Positions 29,657-38,922 of a stretch of DNA of 64,000 nucleotides are shown here, piece after piece (position 1 is the first letter of the stretch; each line of letters starts with the position of its first letter). The stretch comes from Paenibacillus rhizophilus. GTDB taxonomy: Bacteria > Bacillota > Bacilli > Paenibacillales > Paenibacillaceae. A program made the position numbers and the translations under genes. Location: contig NZ_RQPI01000003.1 of assembly GCF_003854965.1 (NCBI RefSeq), positions 340,421 through 404,420 on the forward strand, given 5' to 3'. The notes under the pieces are model-generated. The model had not been told where the DNA came from. It made no database searches and saw nothing but the letters and a program-made list of their open reading frames with translations.

Positions 29657-31033
29657 ATGGAAGAGATGAACGGGGCCGGCGCTGCCGCCCCTTTACAATC
29701 CTATACAGATGCGGTGGACTGGATCAACGGCCTCATTCCTTTCGGCATCCGTCCGGGCCTTGAACGGATCGAACGGATGATGGAAAGAATGGGGCAGCCG
29801 CACCGCCGGCTGAAATTCATTCATGTTGCGGGAACGAACGGCAAGGGTTCGACCTGCGCTTTCCTGACGTCAGTGCTTAGACAAAGCGGATATTCCGTCG
29901 GAACGTTTACTTCCCCCTATATTACGAAGTTCACGAACCGGTTTCAGTATAACGGCGAGGACATTCCCGAAGAGTCGCTTACGGCGATTGCGAACCGCCT
30001 TCATCCGCTGGTTGAAGAAATTGCGAATACCGAGCTGGGTTCTCCTACGATGTTTGAGGTAGCAACCGCGCTTGCCATTCTGTATTACGCCGAAGAATGC
30101 TATCCGGACGTTGTCGTATGGGAGACGGGCCTGGGGGGAAGGATGGATGTAACGAACATCGTTACCCCGATCGTGTCGGTCATAACGAACGTAGGCTACG
30201 ATCATACGGATGTTCTTGGAGATACGCTTGAGAAAATCGCCTACGAGAAGGCGGGCATTATCAAGCCCGGCGTTCCTGTCGTCAGCTGCGTCTCCCAGCC
30301 AGAAGCGATCTCCGTGCTTAAGGATAAGGCCTCGTCCTGCAAGGCGACCCTGTATCTCGCCGGGGAACAATTTGCCTATGAGAGCAAAGGGATCGAAGAG
30401 GGTGTGCAGACCTTTACCTTCAGAGGTCCTTTCCGCTCGCTGGATATCGGCATTGCCATGAAGGGGGAGCATCAGCTGGCCAACGCCGCCGGCGCCATGA
30501 TGGCCCTGGAGGTGCTGCGCCAGTATATGGCGTTCATTCTTGAGGACGAGGATGTCCTCTCAGGATTTCGCCATACGTTCTGGGCCGGAAGGTTGGAAGA
30601 AATTCCGGGCACCCCGCGGATTGTTCTTGACGGCGCGCATAACCCCGAGGGGGCTCAGAGCCTGGCGTCAAGCCTGCCGAAGTACTATCACTACCGAAAA
30701 TTAAATTTACTGATGGGTATGCTGTCAAACAAGCATCATGAGTCGTACTTCAAGCATATACTTCCTATAGTGGATACGCTTATCCTGACCGAACCGGATT
30801 TCCGGAAGAAAATGGACGCGGAACACCTTCAGCTCATCGCGGAGAGTCTGCGGGAGAACTATGCCAAGGATCATTTGCAAATCATTGTGGAGCATGATTG
30901 GGGCAAAGCGCTCCAGCTTCTGAAGTCGATGACGGAAGAAGACGATTTGGCGGTCGTGTCCGGTACGCTTTATTTGATCGCTGATGTACGGAGCGCGCTT
31001 TTGCGGCAACCCGATTCTGAAAAAGGCTGGTGA
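29657..31033 (+). CDS. folC: folylpolyglutamate synthase / dihydrofolate synthase
   Basis: FolC adds glutamate to dihydropteroate and to tetrahydrofolates. It is a Mur-ligase-like enzyme: HVAGTNGKGSTCAFL near residue 58 is the ATP-binding loop. GTFTSPYITKFTNRFQYNGEDI, WETGLGGRMDVTNI, NVGYDHTDVLGDTLEKIAYEKAGIIK and LDGAHNPEGAQSL complete the signature. The 458-residue length is a little above average because of a short N-terminal extension. It follows valS by 5 bases, as in Bacillus, so it is likely under the same T-box control. Confidence 0.95.
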   Translation: MEEMNGAGAAAPLQSYTDAVDWINGLIPFGIRPGLERIERMMERMGQPHRRLKFIHVAGTNGKGSTCAFLTSVLRQSGYSVGTFTSPYITKFTNRFQYNGEDIPEESLTAIANRLHPLVEEIANTELGSPTMFEVATALAILYYAEECYPDVVVWETGLGGRMDVTNIVTPIVSVITNVGYDHTDVLGDTLEKIAYEKAGIIKPGVPVVSCVSQPEAISVLKDKASSCKATLYLAGEQFAYESKGIEEGVQTFTFRGPFRSLDIGIAMKGEHQLANAAGAMMALEVLRQYMAFILEDEDVLSGFRHTFWAGRLEEIPGTPRIVLDGAHNPEGAQSLASSLPKYYHYRKLNLLMGMLSNKHHESYFKHILPIVDTLILTEPDFRKKMDAEHLQLIAESLRENYAKDHLQIIVEHDWGKALQLLKSMTEEDDLAVVSGTLYLIADVRSALLRQPDSEKGW

Positions 31034-31040
31034 CTAACTG

Positions 31041-32429
31041 TTGGATACTACAGAACGAGTTCATTTTATAGGAATCGGCGGTTACGGGATGAGCGCTATT
31101 GCCCGTGTCATGTTGGAGATGGGGTATACCGTAACGGGCTCCGATGTGGCCGCCCAGGAACTGACGGAGAAATTGATAGCCAAAGGCGCAAAAGTATATA
31201 TCGGCCATACGGCGGAGCAGGTAAAAGGCGCCGATCTGGTCGTCTATTCCACGGCTTTGTCGAAGGATAATGTGGAACGGGTGGAAGCGGAACGCCTGAA
31301 TATTCCGATTCTGCACCGGTCGCAGATGCTGGCCCGGCTGCTTAACGAGCGCAAGGGCGTCGCTGTCGCCGGAGCGCATGGCAAAACAACGACCTCGTCG
31401 ATGATTGCCCTCGTCATGGAAGAATGCGGGGTTGACCCTACGTATATTATCGGCGGGGAGATTATGAACGTAGGCACGAATGCCAAGGCAGGCCAGGGGG
31501 AATTCGTTGTGGCCGAAGCGGACGAGAGCGACGGTTCTTTCCTCCAGTATCATCCTTGGCTTGCGATTGTCACGAACATTGAAGCCGATCATCTTGAGAA
31601 TTACGGCGGCGATTTCGAACGCCTGAAGAGCGCGTATGCGCAGTTCATGAGCCAATTGCGCGCGGACGGCACGGCGATTGTCTGCGGGGACGACGAGACC
31701 GTCATCTCCCTTCTTCCCAAGATTAAAGCGAATGTGACAACCTACGGCATCCGCTCGGAGACGGCGGACTATACCGCGACGGACATTGCACTCGGCGACC
31801 GCCAGGTAACGTTTACGATGAATCACAAGGGAGCAACGCTCGGACGGATTGAGCTGTCGGTGCCCGGCCAGCATAATCTGTACAACGCGATGGCCACGGT
31901 TATCGCTTGCCTGAAGGCGGGCATTCCGTTTGCGGCTATCGCCTCGGCCATCGTGAAATTCCACGGGGCTAAGCGGCGTTTCCAAGTGCTCGGCGAAGCG
32001 GACGACATTCTGATTATTGACGATTACGCCCATCATCCGACGGAGATTCAGGCGACCATCAGCGCAGCCAAAGCGACCGGCAAGCGGATTATCGCGGTCT
32101 TTCAGCCGCAGCGCTACACGCGCACCTTTTTTCTGCTTGACGCGTTCAGCCGCGCCTTCGGCGAAGCCGACGAGGTCATCATCACCGATATCTACTCTCC
32201 GGCAGGCGAGAAGCAGATCGAGGGCGTGACTTCCGCCAAGCTGGTTGAACTGATCATTCAGAACAGCAACCCCGGAGCGCGCTATCTGCCGGCCAAAGAA
32301 GATGTTCTTGCGGATCTCAGAGACCGTCTGGAGCCTGGCGATCTTGTAATCACCATGGGGGCGGGCGACATTTGGAAGGTTGGTTACGCGCTCGCGGACA
32401 ACCTGCAGAAGCGCGGAGCCTCGAAATAA
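31041..32429 (+). CDS. murC: UDP-N-acetylmuramate--L-alanine ligase
   Basis: MurC adds L-alanine to UDP-MurNAc, the first peptide step of peptidoglycan precursor synthesis in the cytoplasm. It starts [18 protein letters not shown], with the ATP loop [12 protein letters not shown] near residue 110 and [22 protein letters not shown] and [12 protein letters not shown]. The start codon is TTG, 7 bases after folC, with GGTGA upstream; no better ATG exists before the conserved N-terminus. At 462 residues it is full length. Bacillus carries murC elsewhere, so its place in the valS-folC transcript is a lineage arrangement. Confidence 0.96.
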   Translation: MDTTERVHFIGIGGYGMSAIARVMLEMGYTVTGSDVAAQELTEKLIAKGAKVYIGHTAEQVKGADLVVYSTALSKDNVERVEAERLNIPILHRSQMLARLLNERKGVAVAGAHGKTTTSSMIALVMEECGVDPTYIIGGEIMNVGTNAKAGQGEFVVAEADESDGSFLQYHPWLAIVTNIEADHLENYGGDFERLKSAYAQFMSQLRADGTAIVCGDDETVISLLPKIKANVTTYGIRSETADYTATDIALGDRQVTFTMNHKGATLGRIELSVPGQHNLYNAMATVIACLKAGIPFAAIASAIVKFHGAKRRFQVLGEADDILIIDDYAHHPTEIQATISAAKATGKRIIAVFQPQRYTRTFFLLDAFSRAFGEADEVIITDIYSPAGEKQIEGVTSAKLVELIIQNSNPGARYLPAKEDVLADLRDRLEPGDLVITMGAGDIWKVGYALADNLQKRGASK

Positions 32430-32501
32430 AGCGGAGCCGCATCCGCAGAATAATACACCGCATTTGAAGCCGATGACGCTGGCGGTTTTGCAAAAAGACA
32501 G

Positions 32502-32546
32502 AACGCATTCTCTTCACGATTTCGGAAGAAGGGGATGCGTTTTTTC
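32502..32546 (+). terminator. intrinsic terminator after murC
   Basis: AACGCATTCTCTTC pairs with GAAGAAGGGGATGCGTT, leaving a short loop and ending in TTTTTT. It closes the valS-folC-murC transcript. Confidence 0.85.
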
Positions 32547-32669
32547 TTCGGTGATTCCTCATAAATCGACAGATTTTCGCATCATGGTATGGTACTGTTT
32601 TACTAATATTCTTTTTACATAGTGTTTGCAGCCCGTCATTTTACGCACATATGTGGTGGTGAACGTCGT

Positions 32670-33851
32670 ATGGATTTCCAACTGGACATAAGAACAATAC
32701 TGATTACGCTTATCCTCGGAAATATGTTCATGGTGCTGCTTATCGCCGCATACCGTTTCCGCTCTCCCCACGATAAAGCGACTTCATTTTTTGCTGTCTC
32801 CAAATGGCTGCAGGCGGCTTGCTGGCTGCTGGTGATGATACGGGACAGTCTTCCCGGGCCGCGATTTGTTCTGCTCAGCAATGCGCTGATACTTGTAGGC
32901 GGCGGGCTGGAAATCATCGCCCTTCTGATGATGGCGGAGGAGTTCGGCGCGGACGCCAGACGTTACTATAAGGTCATCACAATCTTGAGCGTGCTGAGCT
33001 TCGGACTGATTTATTTTTTCTATAATTCGGACAACCTTCGCATCGCTTCCGCCTCCCTGGCGGCAGGGCTGTTCATCGCATTCCCCGCCTACCGCTTTAC
33101 CGCAACCCGAGGAGGATCGCCGCTTCAGACGGTTATGGGATTGGTGTACACGCTGCTTGCATCCATCTTGGTCGCCAGGGCTTTTGCCGCGCTTTTCTCG
33201 GAACGGGACATGAATGTATTCTCACCGGGGCTTGCCCAGCATCTCTACTATATCGGCATGTTTTTGATCATGATTCTGGGAACCGTCGGCTTTGTTCTGC
33301 TGTCAAAGGAACGGTCTTACGACGAGCTTAGAAGGATGGCGAATGTCGATGAGCTGACCGGAATTCTGAACCGCAGGGCATTTATTGTACAAGCGCAGAT
33401 TACAGCCGCCGCCGCGGCCGAGCGGAGAGAGCCGATATCTTTTCTGCTGATCGACATTGATCATTTCAAGCAGGTCAACGACAATTACGGGCATGTCACC
33501 GGTGACAGCGCTCTCCGGAATTTTGCGGCCACCGTGGAGTTTCGTTTGGGACCCAGAGATTTGTTCGGCAGATACGGGGGCGAAGAATTCGCGGTTCTGC
33601 TGCCAGGTGTGGACGAAGAAGAAAGCGACCGGAAAGCGGAGCTGCTGAGACAAGCCGTTATGAATTCGCGGATTGAAGGCCACTCCCTCCAATATACGAT
33701 CAGTATAGGCGTGATTACCGTCATCCCGAGCAAAAAGCCGCAGCTGGATTTGCTGTACAAGCTTAGCGACGCCGCTCTCTACAAAGCGAAGAAGGATGGA
33801 AGAAACCGTGTGGTCCGAAGCCGCTGGATGGAAGAGCCGGAGCGGAGTTGA
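32670..33851 (+). CDS. diguanylate cyclase with N-terminal membrane sensor domain
   Basis: Roughly residues 1-215 contain six or seven hydrophobic helices, a membrane sensor or anchor. The C-terminal GGDEF domain begins near residue 220: DELTGILNRRAF, FLLIDIDHFKQVND and GHVTGDSALR. The active-site motif RYGGEEF is intact, so it should make cyclic di-GMP. No RxxD-type inhibitory site is evident just before GGEEF (the segment reads FRLGPRDLFGRYGG, which has R-x2-D four residues upstream, not a clear I-site). GGTGGTGAA precedes the ATG. Bounded by terminators on both sides, it is a single-gene transcript. The signal sensed is unknown. Confidence 0.9.
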   Translation: MDFQLDIRTILITLILGNMFMVLLIAAYRFRSPHDKATSFFAVSKWLQAACWLLVMIRDSLPGPRFVLLSNALILVGGGLEIIALLMMAEEFGADARRYYKVITILSVLSFGLIYFFYNSDNLRIASASLAAGLFIAFPAYRFTATRGGSPLQTVMGLVYTLLASILVARAFAALFSERDMNVFSPGLAQHLYYIGMFLIMILGTVGFVLLSKERSYDELRRMANVDELTGILNRRAFIVQAQITAAAAAERREPISFLLIDIDHFKQVNDNYGHVTGDSALRNFAATVEFRLGPRDLFGRYGGEEFAVLLPGVDEEESDRKAELLRQAVMNSRIEGHSLQYTISIGVITVIPSKKPQLDLLYKLSDAALYKAKKDGRNRVVRSRWMEEPERS

Positions 33852-33871
33852 TCCGCTGTTCGTCATCATGC

Positions 33872-33908
33872 CCCCGTTTGCCGTCAGGCAGGCGAGGGGC
33901 TGTTTGTA
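33872..33908 (+). terminator. probable terminator after the GGDEF gene
   Basis: GCCCCCG...GCC pairs imperfectly with GGC...CGAGGGGC, followed by TGTTTGT. The T-tract is weak. Confidence 0.5.
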
Positions 33909-33962
33909 ATGCAATGAATAGATAGATAACCGTGACTTATACCCGATATAATCAACAACTAT

Positions 33963-33992
33963 TTAACAACCTCCATCTCACGGCTCTATAAT
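33963..33992 (+). promoter_or_regulatory. candidate sigma-A promoter for the phosphodiesterase gene
   Basis: TTAACA and TATAAT are separated by 18 bases, about 60 bases before the next start codon. Confidence 0.5.
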
Positions 33993-34054
33993 AGGACCAT
34001 AATATAATTCCTAGTTAACTTATTGGATTATATATTGATGAATGGGGTGGAGAC

Positions 34055-36115
34055 ATGGCACAGAACAACGGCAAAGCCAAAAAAGTAATGCTGCTCGGGC
34101 TCGACGGCGCGGACCCGACACTCGTTGCGCGTTACATTGCACAGGGGAAACTGCCCAATTTCAAAAAAGCGCTGAATCTCGGGGTATCGACAGAGGATCT
34201 CAGCATGCAAAGCGTGCTCCCGGCAATTACTCCGCCCAATTGGGCGTCGATCGCTACAGGCGCTTATCCGAACACGCACGGCATCACCTGCTTTTGGAAC
34301 CATACGCTCGGCAATGAACTGGATGTGCTCGATTATGGTTTCGATTCCAGCCTGCTGAAGGCCGAAACGATTTGGGAGGCTTATGCGAGAGCGGGCAAGA
34401 AGAGCATTATTTTCAATTATCCGACCTCCTGGCCGCCTCAGGTGAAGGACGCGATCTACGTCGACGGGACTAGCATCTATACCAATCTTCGCGGATATAT
34501 TGATTACGAGAAAATATATGAAGGGGAAACCGGGGATTTTGAATTGATCGAGATTCCGCATATCGTGGACAACACCGGAGCCAACTGCCGCTTCGAAGGC
34601 GAGGAGACGACGCAAAAAGCCGAGATCAGCAAGGACACCTACGAAGGCTTCGGCTACACACAGCCGGGACTGGTAACAACGACCCAGGACGGCGAACTCT
34701 CCGCCGATGTCCCGACGGCCGATCAGATCAAGACGCCGATTAAGCCGGCATCCGGCTGGAAGCACGCTCCGCAGGGCGCGCGGGAGTTTATTGTTCCGGT
34801 CAACGGCGGAGCGGAGCGGCGCTGGGGATTGCTTACTGCCGATGACGGCGTTACGTACAACCGTATTGCCATTTACTCAGCGAAAGAGAGTGAAGTCCCT
34901 CTCGGCGAAGCGGCATCCGGTGAATGGAGTGATTGGATTTATGATCGTTATACCATTAACGGCGAAGCTGTTGACGTGGCTTATAAAATCCGTGTGCTGG
35001 AGCTTGACCCTTCAGGCGAGAGCTTTACGTTCTATTCCTCCTACGTGCTCGATCTGAAGACGGGAAAATACTTTTACCCGCAGAGCATCGGCGAGGAGCT
35101 GTACACCAATGTCGGCCCGATGCTGCAGCCTTCCAATTACAGCCGGTTGAACCCGCAGGCCGACGGCGTGCTGCTGGAGTCGATCAAGGAAATGTACCGC
35201 TGGCATGAGGACGCCATCAATTACCTGCTGGACAACAAGGAGTGGGATTTGTTCTACACCCATATGCACGGCATCGACATGTTCATGCACTTCTATCTCG
35301 ATCATACGCTGGAAGCCGCCTCGCCCGAGTATGAACGCTACCAGGAAATCGTCTATAAAATCTATGAAATCACCGACCATTTTATCGGGGCGCTGCTTGA
35401 TCGGCTGGACGGCGAAACGGCGATATTCATCGTATCCGATCATGGCGGCGTAGCCAAAAATCCGGAAACCGATCATCCGCTGATCGGCGATATGTGGGGG
35501 ATCAACGTCGGGATTCTGGGACAACTGGGCTATACGCAGCTTAAGGAAGATGCTTTTGGCGCCAAAGAAATCGACTGGAGCCGCACCACGGCTGTCGCCC
35601 AGCGTGCAACCTTCATATATTTGAATGTAAAAGGCAGAGACCCTCAAGGGATTGTCGACCCGGCCGATTATGACAAGACGGTGGAGAAAATTATTGACGA
35701 TCTGTACAGCTACCGCGATCCGAAGACGGGCAGAAGAGTGATCAGCTTTGCGCTTAACCGCAATGATATGGAAGTTGTCGGTCTCGGCGGAGAGAACAGC
35801 GGTGACATCTTTTACATTCTGGAGCCCGACTTTACCCGCTGCCACGGCAACGGCCTCAGTAACCACACCTTGTCGGGATATTCCATGAAGGCGCTGTTTA
35901 TCGCACTCGGCGCAGGCGTGAAATCCGGAGAGACGATTGACCGCAAAGTCAAGGTGGTGGATCTTGTGCCGACCATCTGCGAATTGACCGAAACGCCGGT
36001 ACCTCGGAATGTGGAAGGCGGGGTTATCTATCAAATTTTGAGCGGGGACGGAAGTCCATCGCCGCAGCGGGAAAATGAAGCCGAACAGCCTGTACCTGCC
36101 GGATCGGGCGGATAA
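34055..36115 (+). CDS. alkaline phosphatase superfamily protein, type I phosphodiesterase/nucleotide pyrophosphatase-like
   Basis: A large 686-residue enzyme. The N-terminal metal site LLGLDGADPTLV and the nucleophile region AITPPNWASIATGAYPNTHGI match type I phosphodiesterases. The second metal site appears as YTHMHGIDMFMHFYLDHT and FIVSDHGG, and CHGNGLSNHTLSGYSMKALFI near the end completes the set. A domain of about 150 residues (about residues 170-330) is inserted between the two halves of the core. There is no signal peptide or membrane helix, so it should be cytoplasmic. GGGGTGGAGA precedes the ATG. The substrate is unknown; it may act on nucleotide-sugars or phosphate diesters. Confidence 0.85.
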   Translation: MAQNNGKAKKVMLLGLDGADPTLVARYIAQGKLPNFKKALNLGVSTEDLSMQSVLPAITPPNWASIATGAYPNTHGITCFWNHTLGNELDVLDYGFDSSLLKAETIWEAYARAGKKSIIFNYPTSWPPQVKDAIYVDGTSIYTNLRGYIDYEKIYEGETGDFELIEIPHIVDNTGANCRFEGEETTQKAEISKDTYEGFGYTQPGLVTTTQDGELSADVPTADQIKTPIKPASGWKHAPQGAREFIVPVNGGAERRWGLLTADDGVTYNRIAIYSAKESEVPLGEAASGEWSDWIYDRYTINGEAVDVAYKIRVLELDPSGESFTFYSSYVLDLKTGKYFYPQSIGEELYTNVGPMLQPSNYSRLNPQADGVLLESIKEMYRWHEDAINYLLDNKEWDLFYTHMHGIDMFMHFYLDHTLEAASPEYERYQEIVYKIYEITDHFIGALLDRLDGETAIFIVSDHGGVAKNPETDHPLIGDMWGINVGILGQLGYTQLKEDAFGAKEIDWSRTTAVAQRATFIYLNVKGRDPQGIVDPADYDKTVEKIIDDLYSYRDPKTGRRVISFALNRNDMEVVGLGGENSGDIFYILEPDFTRCHGNGLSNHTLSGYSMKALFIALGAGVKSGETIDRKVKVVDLVPTICELTETPVPRNVEGGVIYQILSGDGSPSPQRENEAEQPVPAGSGG

Positions 36116-36252
36116 TTCTAATCATCGTCGAAAAATAATAGCCGCAGCAGTTTCGTAATGCGCGGCGCTTCTCCTCTATAATCTTTTTCCTAGTATTCAC
36201 ATTGGATTTATAATATACTATGGATTACTAAAGGGCAAAGAGGGAGGAACGC

Positions 36253-37179
36253 ATGCGTGTGGAACAGCTTTATCATATCGTGGCGATTGCGCAGACGGGT
36301 TCGATTTCTCTTGCCGCCGAACGTTCCTACATTTCGCAGCCTGCACTGAGCTCCTCGGTATCCAAGCTGGAGACGGAGCTCGGAATTACGCTCTTCAAAC
36401 GCACCAATCAGGGGGTACATCCTACGGAAGTTGGAGAAGCGGTTATTAAGAAGGCGATGGAAGCGATCGGCCTGCTGGAAGATATCCGCTCCATCGCCGA
36501 GGAGAGCACACAAACACTGACCGGCAGCATTCATTTGGCGGTAGAGCCGTTTATCACCAACTCGATTATGGTCAATACGTTGACCACCTTCAAGAACAGG
36601 CACCCCAATGTCAATGTGCTGATGAAGGTGGGAGAATCCAATAACAATCTGCGCGACATCGCGGCGGGCAAAGCCGACTTCGGGGTTCTAATGAAAACCT
36701 GTGATCATCCGGAAGAAAAGGATCTGTGCATTAAAGAGCTGTTCGGGGATCAGCTGGTGCTGATGGTCAGCCGGGAGTCGCCTTTGGCGGCCCGTTCGTC
36801 GGTGACGCTTGCGGAGGCGATGGCCCAGCCGCTTGTGCTGTACAATACCGAATTCGCCACTGATTGCGGCGTGTCGGAGCTTTTGAGAAAGTATGGCACC
36901 TTCCATGCGGCTTACCGGCTCGACAGCTTCCCCATGCTGGAAAAAGTAATTTCCCTGAATGAATGCTCCGCATTCGTTCCGAAGTTCATGAGCGAATACT
37001 TTGTCAACCGGGAGAGCATTGTCCCGCTGGACATATCCGACACCCGGCTGGATATTTCCATCGTTCTGGCCTGGAGCAAGCGGCATCATCTGTCGCTGAT
37101 CGAAAAAGAGATGATGGGGACGATTCAATCGTTCTGTTCGATGTTCGATTTCCCGGTTAAAGGAGCAGAACTTAAATGA
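36253..37179 (+). CDS. LysR family transcriptional regulator
   Basis: The N-terminal helix-turn-helix (EQLYHIVAIAQTGSISLAAERSYISQPALSSSVSKLE, about residues 3-40) is standard for LysR regulators. A periplasmic-binding-protein-like effector domain follows from about residue 90. At 308 residues it is normal. GGGAGGAACGC precedes the ATG. Unusually it is not divergent from its target: it runs in the same direction as, and overlaps by an ATGA, the first SMR gene, so regulator and transporter form one operon. The effector is unknown. It could also influence the ABC importer downstream. Confidence 0.92.
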   Translation: MRVEQLYHIVAIAQTGSISLAAERSYISQPALSSSVSKLETELGITLFKRTNQGVHPTEVGEAVIKKAMEAIGLLEDIRSIAEESTQTLTGSIHLAVEPFITNSIMVNTLTTFKNRHPNVNVLMKVGESNNNLRDIAAGKADFGVLMKTCDHPEEKDLCIKELFGDQLVLMVSRESPLAARSSVTLAEAMAQPLVLYNTEFATDCGVSELLRKYGTFHAAYRLDSFPMLEKVISLNECSAFVPKFMSEYFVNRESIVPLDISDTRLDISIVLAWSKRHHLSLIEKEMMGTIQSFCSMFDFPVKGAELK

Positions 37180-37574
37180 AACAAACGCTGCAATGTCCAG
37201 TTGGCTCCACTCGGGCCAAGGCGGCCTGGATGGTCGTTATTGCCGGTGGACTGATGGATGTGGTCTGGGCGGTTCTGCTGAATTATTCGCGAGGATTAAC
37301 CGTACTTTGGCCGAGCGTATTCGCATTGGCCTCCATGACGGTCAGCTATTTATTGTATGTATTGTCGTTAAAGCTTCTGCCGGCCGGAACGGCGTATACG
37401 GTATTTACCGGGATCGGAACGGCCGGAACGGGGCTGATCGGCATTCTATTCCTTGACGAGCCCGCCGGCGGCTGGAGAATTTTTTTCATCGGTATACTGC
37501 TCTTGGGAATCGTAGGACTGAAGCTTGCGTCCGGATGCGAGACCGTTCAACCAAAGGGCGGTGAACTGATCTGA
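37176..37574 (+). CDS. small multidrug resistance (SMR) family transporter subunit, YkkC/YvdR-like
   Basis: Four membrane helices in 132 residues match the SMR family. The helix 1 segment IAGGLMDVVWAVLLNYS aligns with IAGLLEVVWAVGLKY of Gdx/SugE proteins, but the essential membrane Glu is replaced by Asp. The central motif LPAGTAYTVFTGIGTAGTGLIGILFLDEP is conserved. The N-terminus carries about 15 extra residues. It overlaps both the LysR gene (ATGA) and the next SMR gene (TGATG), so the two SMR proteins are surely made together and probably form a heterodimeric exporter such as YkkCD. The substrate (guanidinium or a cationic drug) is not determinable. Confidence 0.9.
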   Translation: MKQTLQCPVGSTRAKAAWMVVIAGGLMDVVWAVLLNYSRGLTVLWPSVFALASMTVSYLLYVLSLKLLPAGTAYTVFTGIGTAGTGLIGILFLDEPAGGWRIFFIGILLLGIVGLKLASGCETVQPKGGELI

Positions 37575-37888
37575 TGGCCTGGATTTGGCTGCTGCTTGCC
37601 GGAGCGGTCGAGGTAATCAGCGTTCCGCTGCTTAAGGAATGGCAAAGACGGAGACAGAAGGGATGGGCCACGGCAGCAATTGCCGCTCTGGCGCTAAGCG
37701 TCTATGCGCTTTCCCAGTCGCTGTCTTCCATCCCGGTCGGAACGGCTTATGCGGTATGGACCGGAATCGGCTCCACGGGAGCCATTGCAACCGGCATTTT
37801 CCTGTATGGAGAATCTGTAAATCCGCTGAAGCTGGCATGCATGGTTTTGATCGTCGTGGGAATGGTCGGGCTCAAGCTGACCTCGTAA
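37574..37888 (+). CDS. SMR family transporter subunit, YkkD/YvdS-like
   Basis: This 104-residue four-helix protein keeps the key Glu in helix 1 (LLLAGAVEVISVPLLKEW) and the Gdx-like motif IPVGTAYAVWTGIGSTGAIATGIFLYGES. The ATG shares bases with the stop of the first SMR gene, indicating tight translational coupling. One subunit with Glu and the other with Asp at the coupling position suggests a heterodimer of unequal halves. A terminator follows. Confidence 0.9.
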   Translation: MAWIWLLLAGAVEVISVPLLKEWQRRRQKGWATAAIAALALSVYALSQSLSSIPVGTAYAVWTGIGSTGAIATGIFLYGESVNPLKLACMVLIVVGMVGLKLTS

Positions 37889-37921
37889 CAATAATGATAT
37901 CTTCAAGCCTACCGGACAACT

Positions 37922-37984
37922 GGAGGCCTTCCGCTTAAATCAGCTTCAGACTGCAAGTCTGCAGCGATAGAGGAAGGCCTTTCC
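37922..37984 (+). terminator. terminator after the SMR pair
   Basis: GGAGGCCTTCC pairs with GGAAGGCCTTTCC at the base, with a nested AGACTGCAAGTCT stem in the loop. The downstream T-run is short (TTTCC). Confidence 0.65.
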
Positions 37985-38020
37985 TCATGTTGGAGCTGGA
38001 ATGGGGAAAGGGACGAAAAT

Positions 38021-38869
38021 ATGATGCAGACAAAGATACGGGAAACCGGGACAAGAGAACGAAGAAACGGCAAATCAGACCGACCGGTCCATCCATCTTT
38101 CACAGTAAAGTGGTTGTACCGCTGTATTTCCGTCGGATCACTGCTGGCCGCAGCACTGATCTGGGCGCTGGCAAGCGGCCGGGGCTGGGTGAATCCCCTG
38201 TTTCTCCCTTCTCCGCATACGGTCTGGGCCGCCTTCACGGATATCCTTCATGAGGGGTACAAAGGGGTGAGTTTGCTGAGCCATATCGGGGCAAGCATGC
38301 GGAGACTGTTTCTGGCTCTTGCCGCCGCTTTCGCAACCGCGGTGCCGCTGGGCATTTTATGCGGCCGCTACCGCTGGCTTCGGGCGATCTTTGATCCGTT
38401 TATCGAATTTTACCGCCCGCTCCCGCCGCTGGCCTATTACACGCTGCTGGTTCTCTGGTTCGGCATTACCGATGTGTCCAAAGTCATTCTGTTGTTCCTG
38501 GGGGCGTTCGCGCCGTTGTTCATAACTTCCGTATTCAGCGTCCAGCGTCTGGGCGGCGAAGTGATTAACGGGGCCAAATCGCTTGGCGCAAAGGGCTGGA
38601 AGCTCTATGTTTTTGTCATCTTCCCGTCCATCCTCCCCGAGCTTCTGACCGGGCTGCGTACCGCCGTCGGCATCAGCTACGCCACACTGGTAGCCGCGGA
38701 GATGGTGGCCGCCGTGTCCGGCGTCGGCTGGATGGTGCTGGACGCCAGCAAATTTCTGCGAAGCGATATTATGTATCTCGGCATTATTATCATGGCGCTG
38801 ATCGCGATTGTTATCGATCTGTGCATCCGCGGTCTGATCCGGCGCGTGTCGCCATGGATCGAGCAATAG
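38021..38869 (+). CDS. ABC transporter permease, taurine/sulfonate/nitrate (SsuC/TauC) type
   Basis: A 282-residue integral membrane protein with about six helices and the BPD-type EAA loop (FVQ-RLGGEVINGAKSLGAKGWKLYVFVIFPSILPELLTGLR). FYRPLPPLAYYTLLVLWFGI is typical of the NitT/TauT family. It should be the channel of the importer whose lipoprotein and ATPase follow. Two adjacent ATG codons start the gene after GGGAAAGGGACG. The order permease, binding protein, ATPase differs from the E. coli tauABC order. Sulfonate, nitrate or a pyrimidine precursor remain possible substrates. Confidence 0.88.
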   Translation: MMQTKIRETGTRERRNGKSDRPVHPSFTVKWLYRCISVGSLLAAALIWALASGRGWVNPLFLPSPHTVWAAFTDILHEGYKGVSLLSHIGASMRRLFLALAAAFATAVPLGILCGRYRWLRAIFDPFIEFYRPLPPLAYYTLLVLWFGITDVSKVILLFLGAFAPLFITSVFSVQRLGGEVINGAKSLGAKGWKLYVFVIFPSILPELLTGLRTAVGISYATLVAAEMVAAVSGVGWMVLDASKFLRSDIMYLGIIIMALIAIVIDLCIRGLIRRVSPWIEQ

Positions 38870-38922
38870 AAAGGTTCACGCAGTTGATGTACTAGACGTA
38901 CTAAAGGGAGAGAAAACAGGAA

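Noticed and set aside
36116..36252. Guanidine riboswitch upstream of the SMR operon.
   Set aside because: SMR pairs of this type are often under the ykkC RNA, but no conserved ykkC core could be recognised in the short upstream gap; a LysR gene leads the operon instead.
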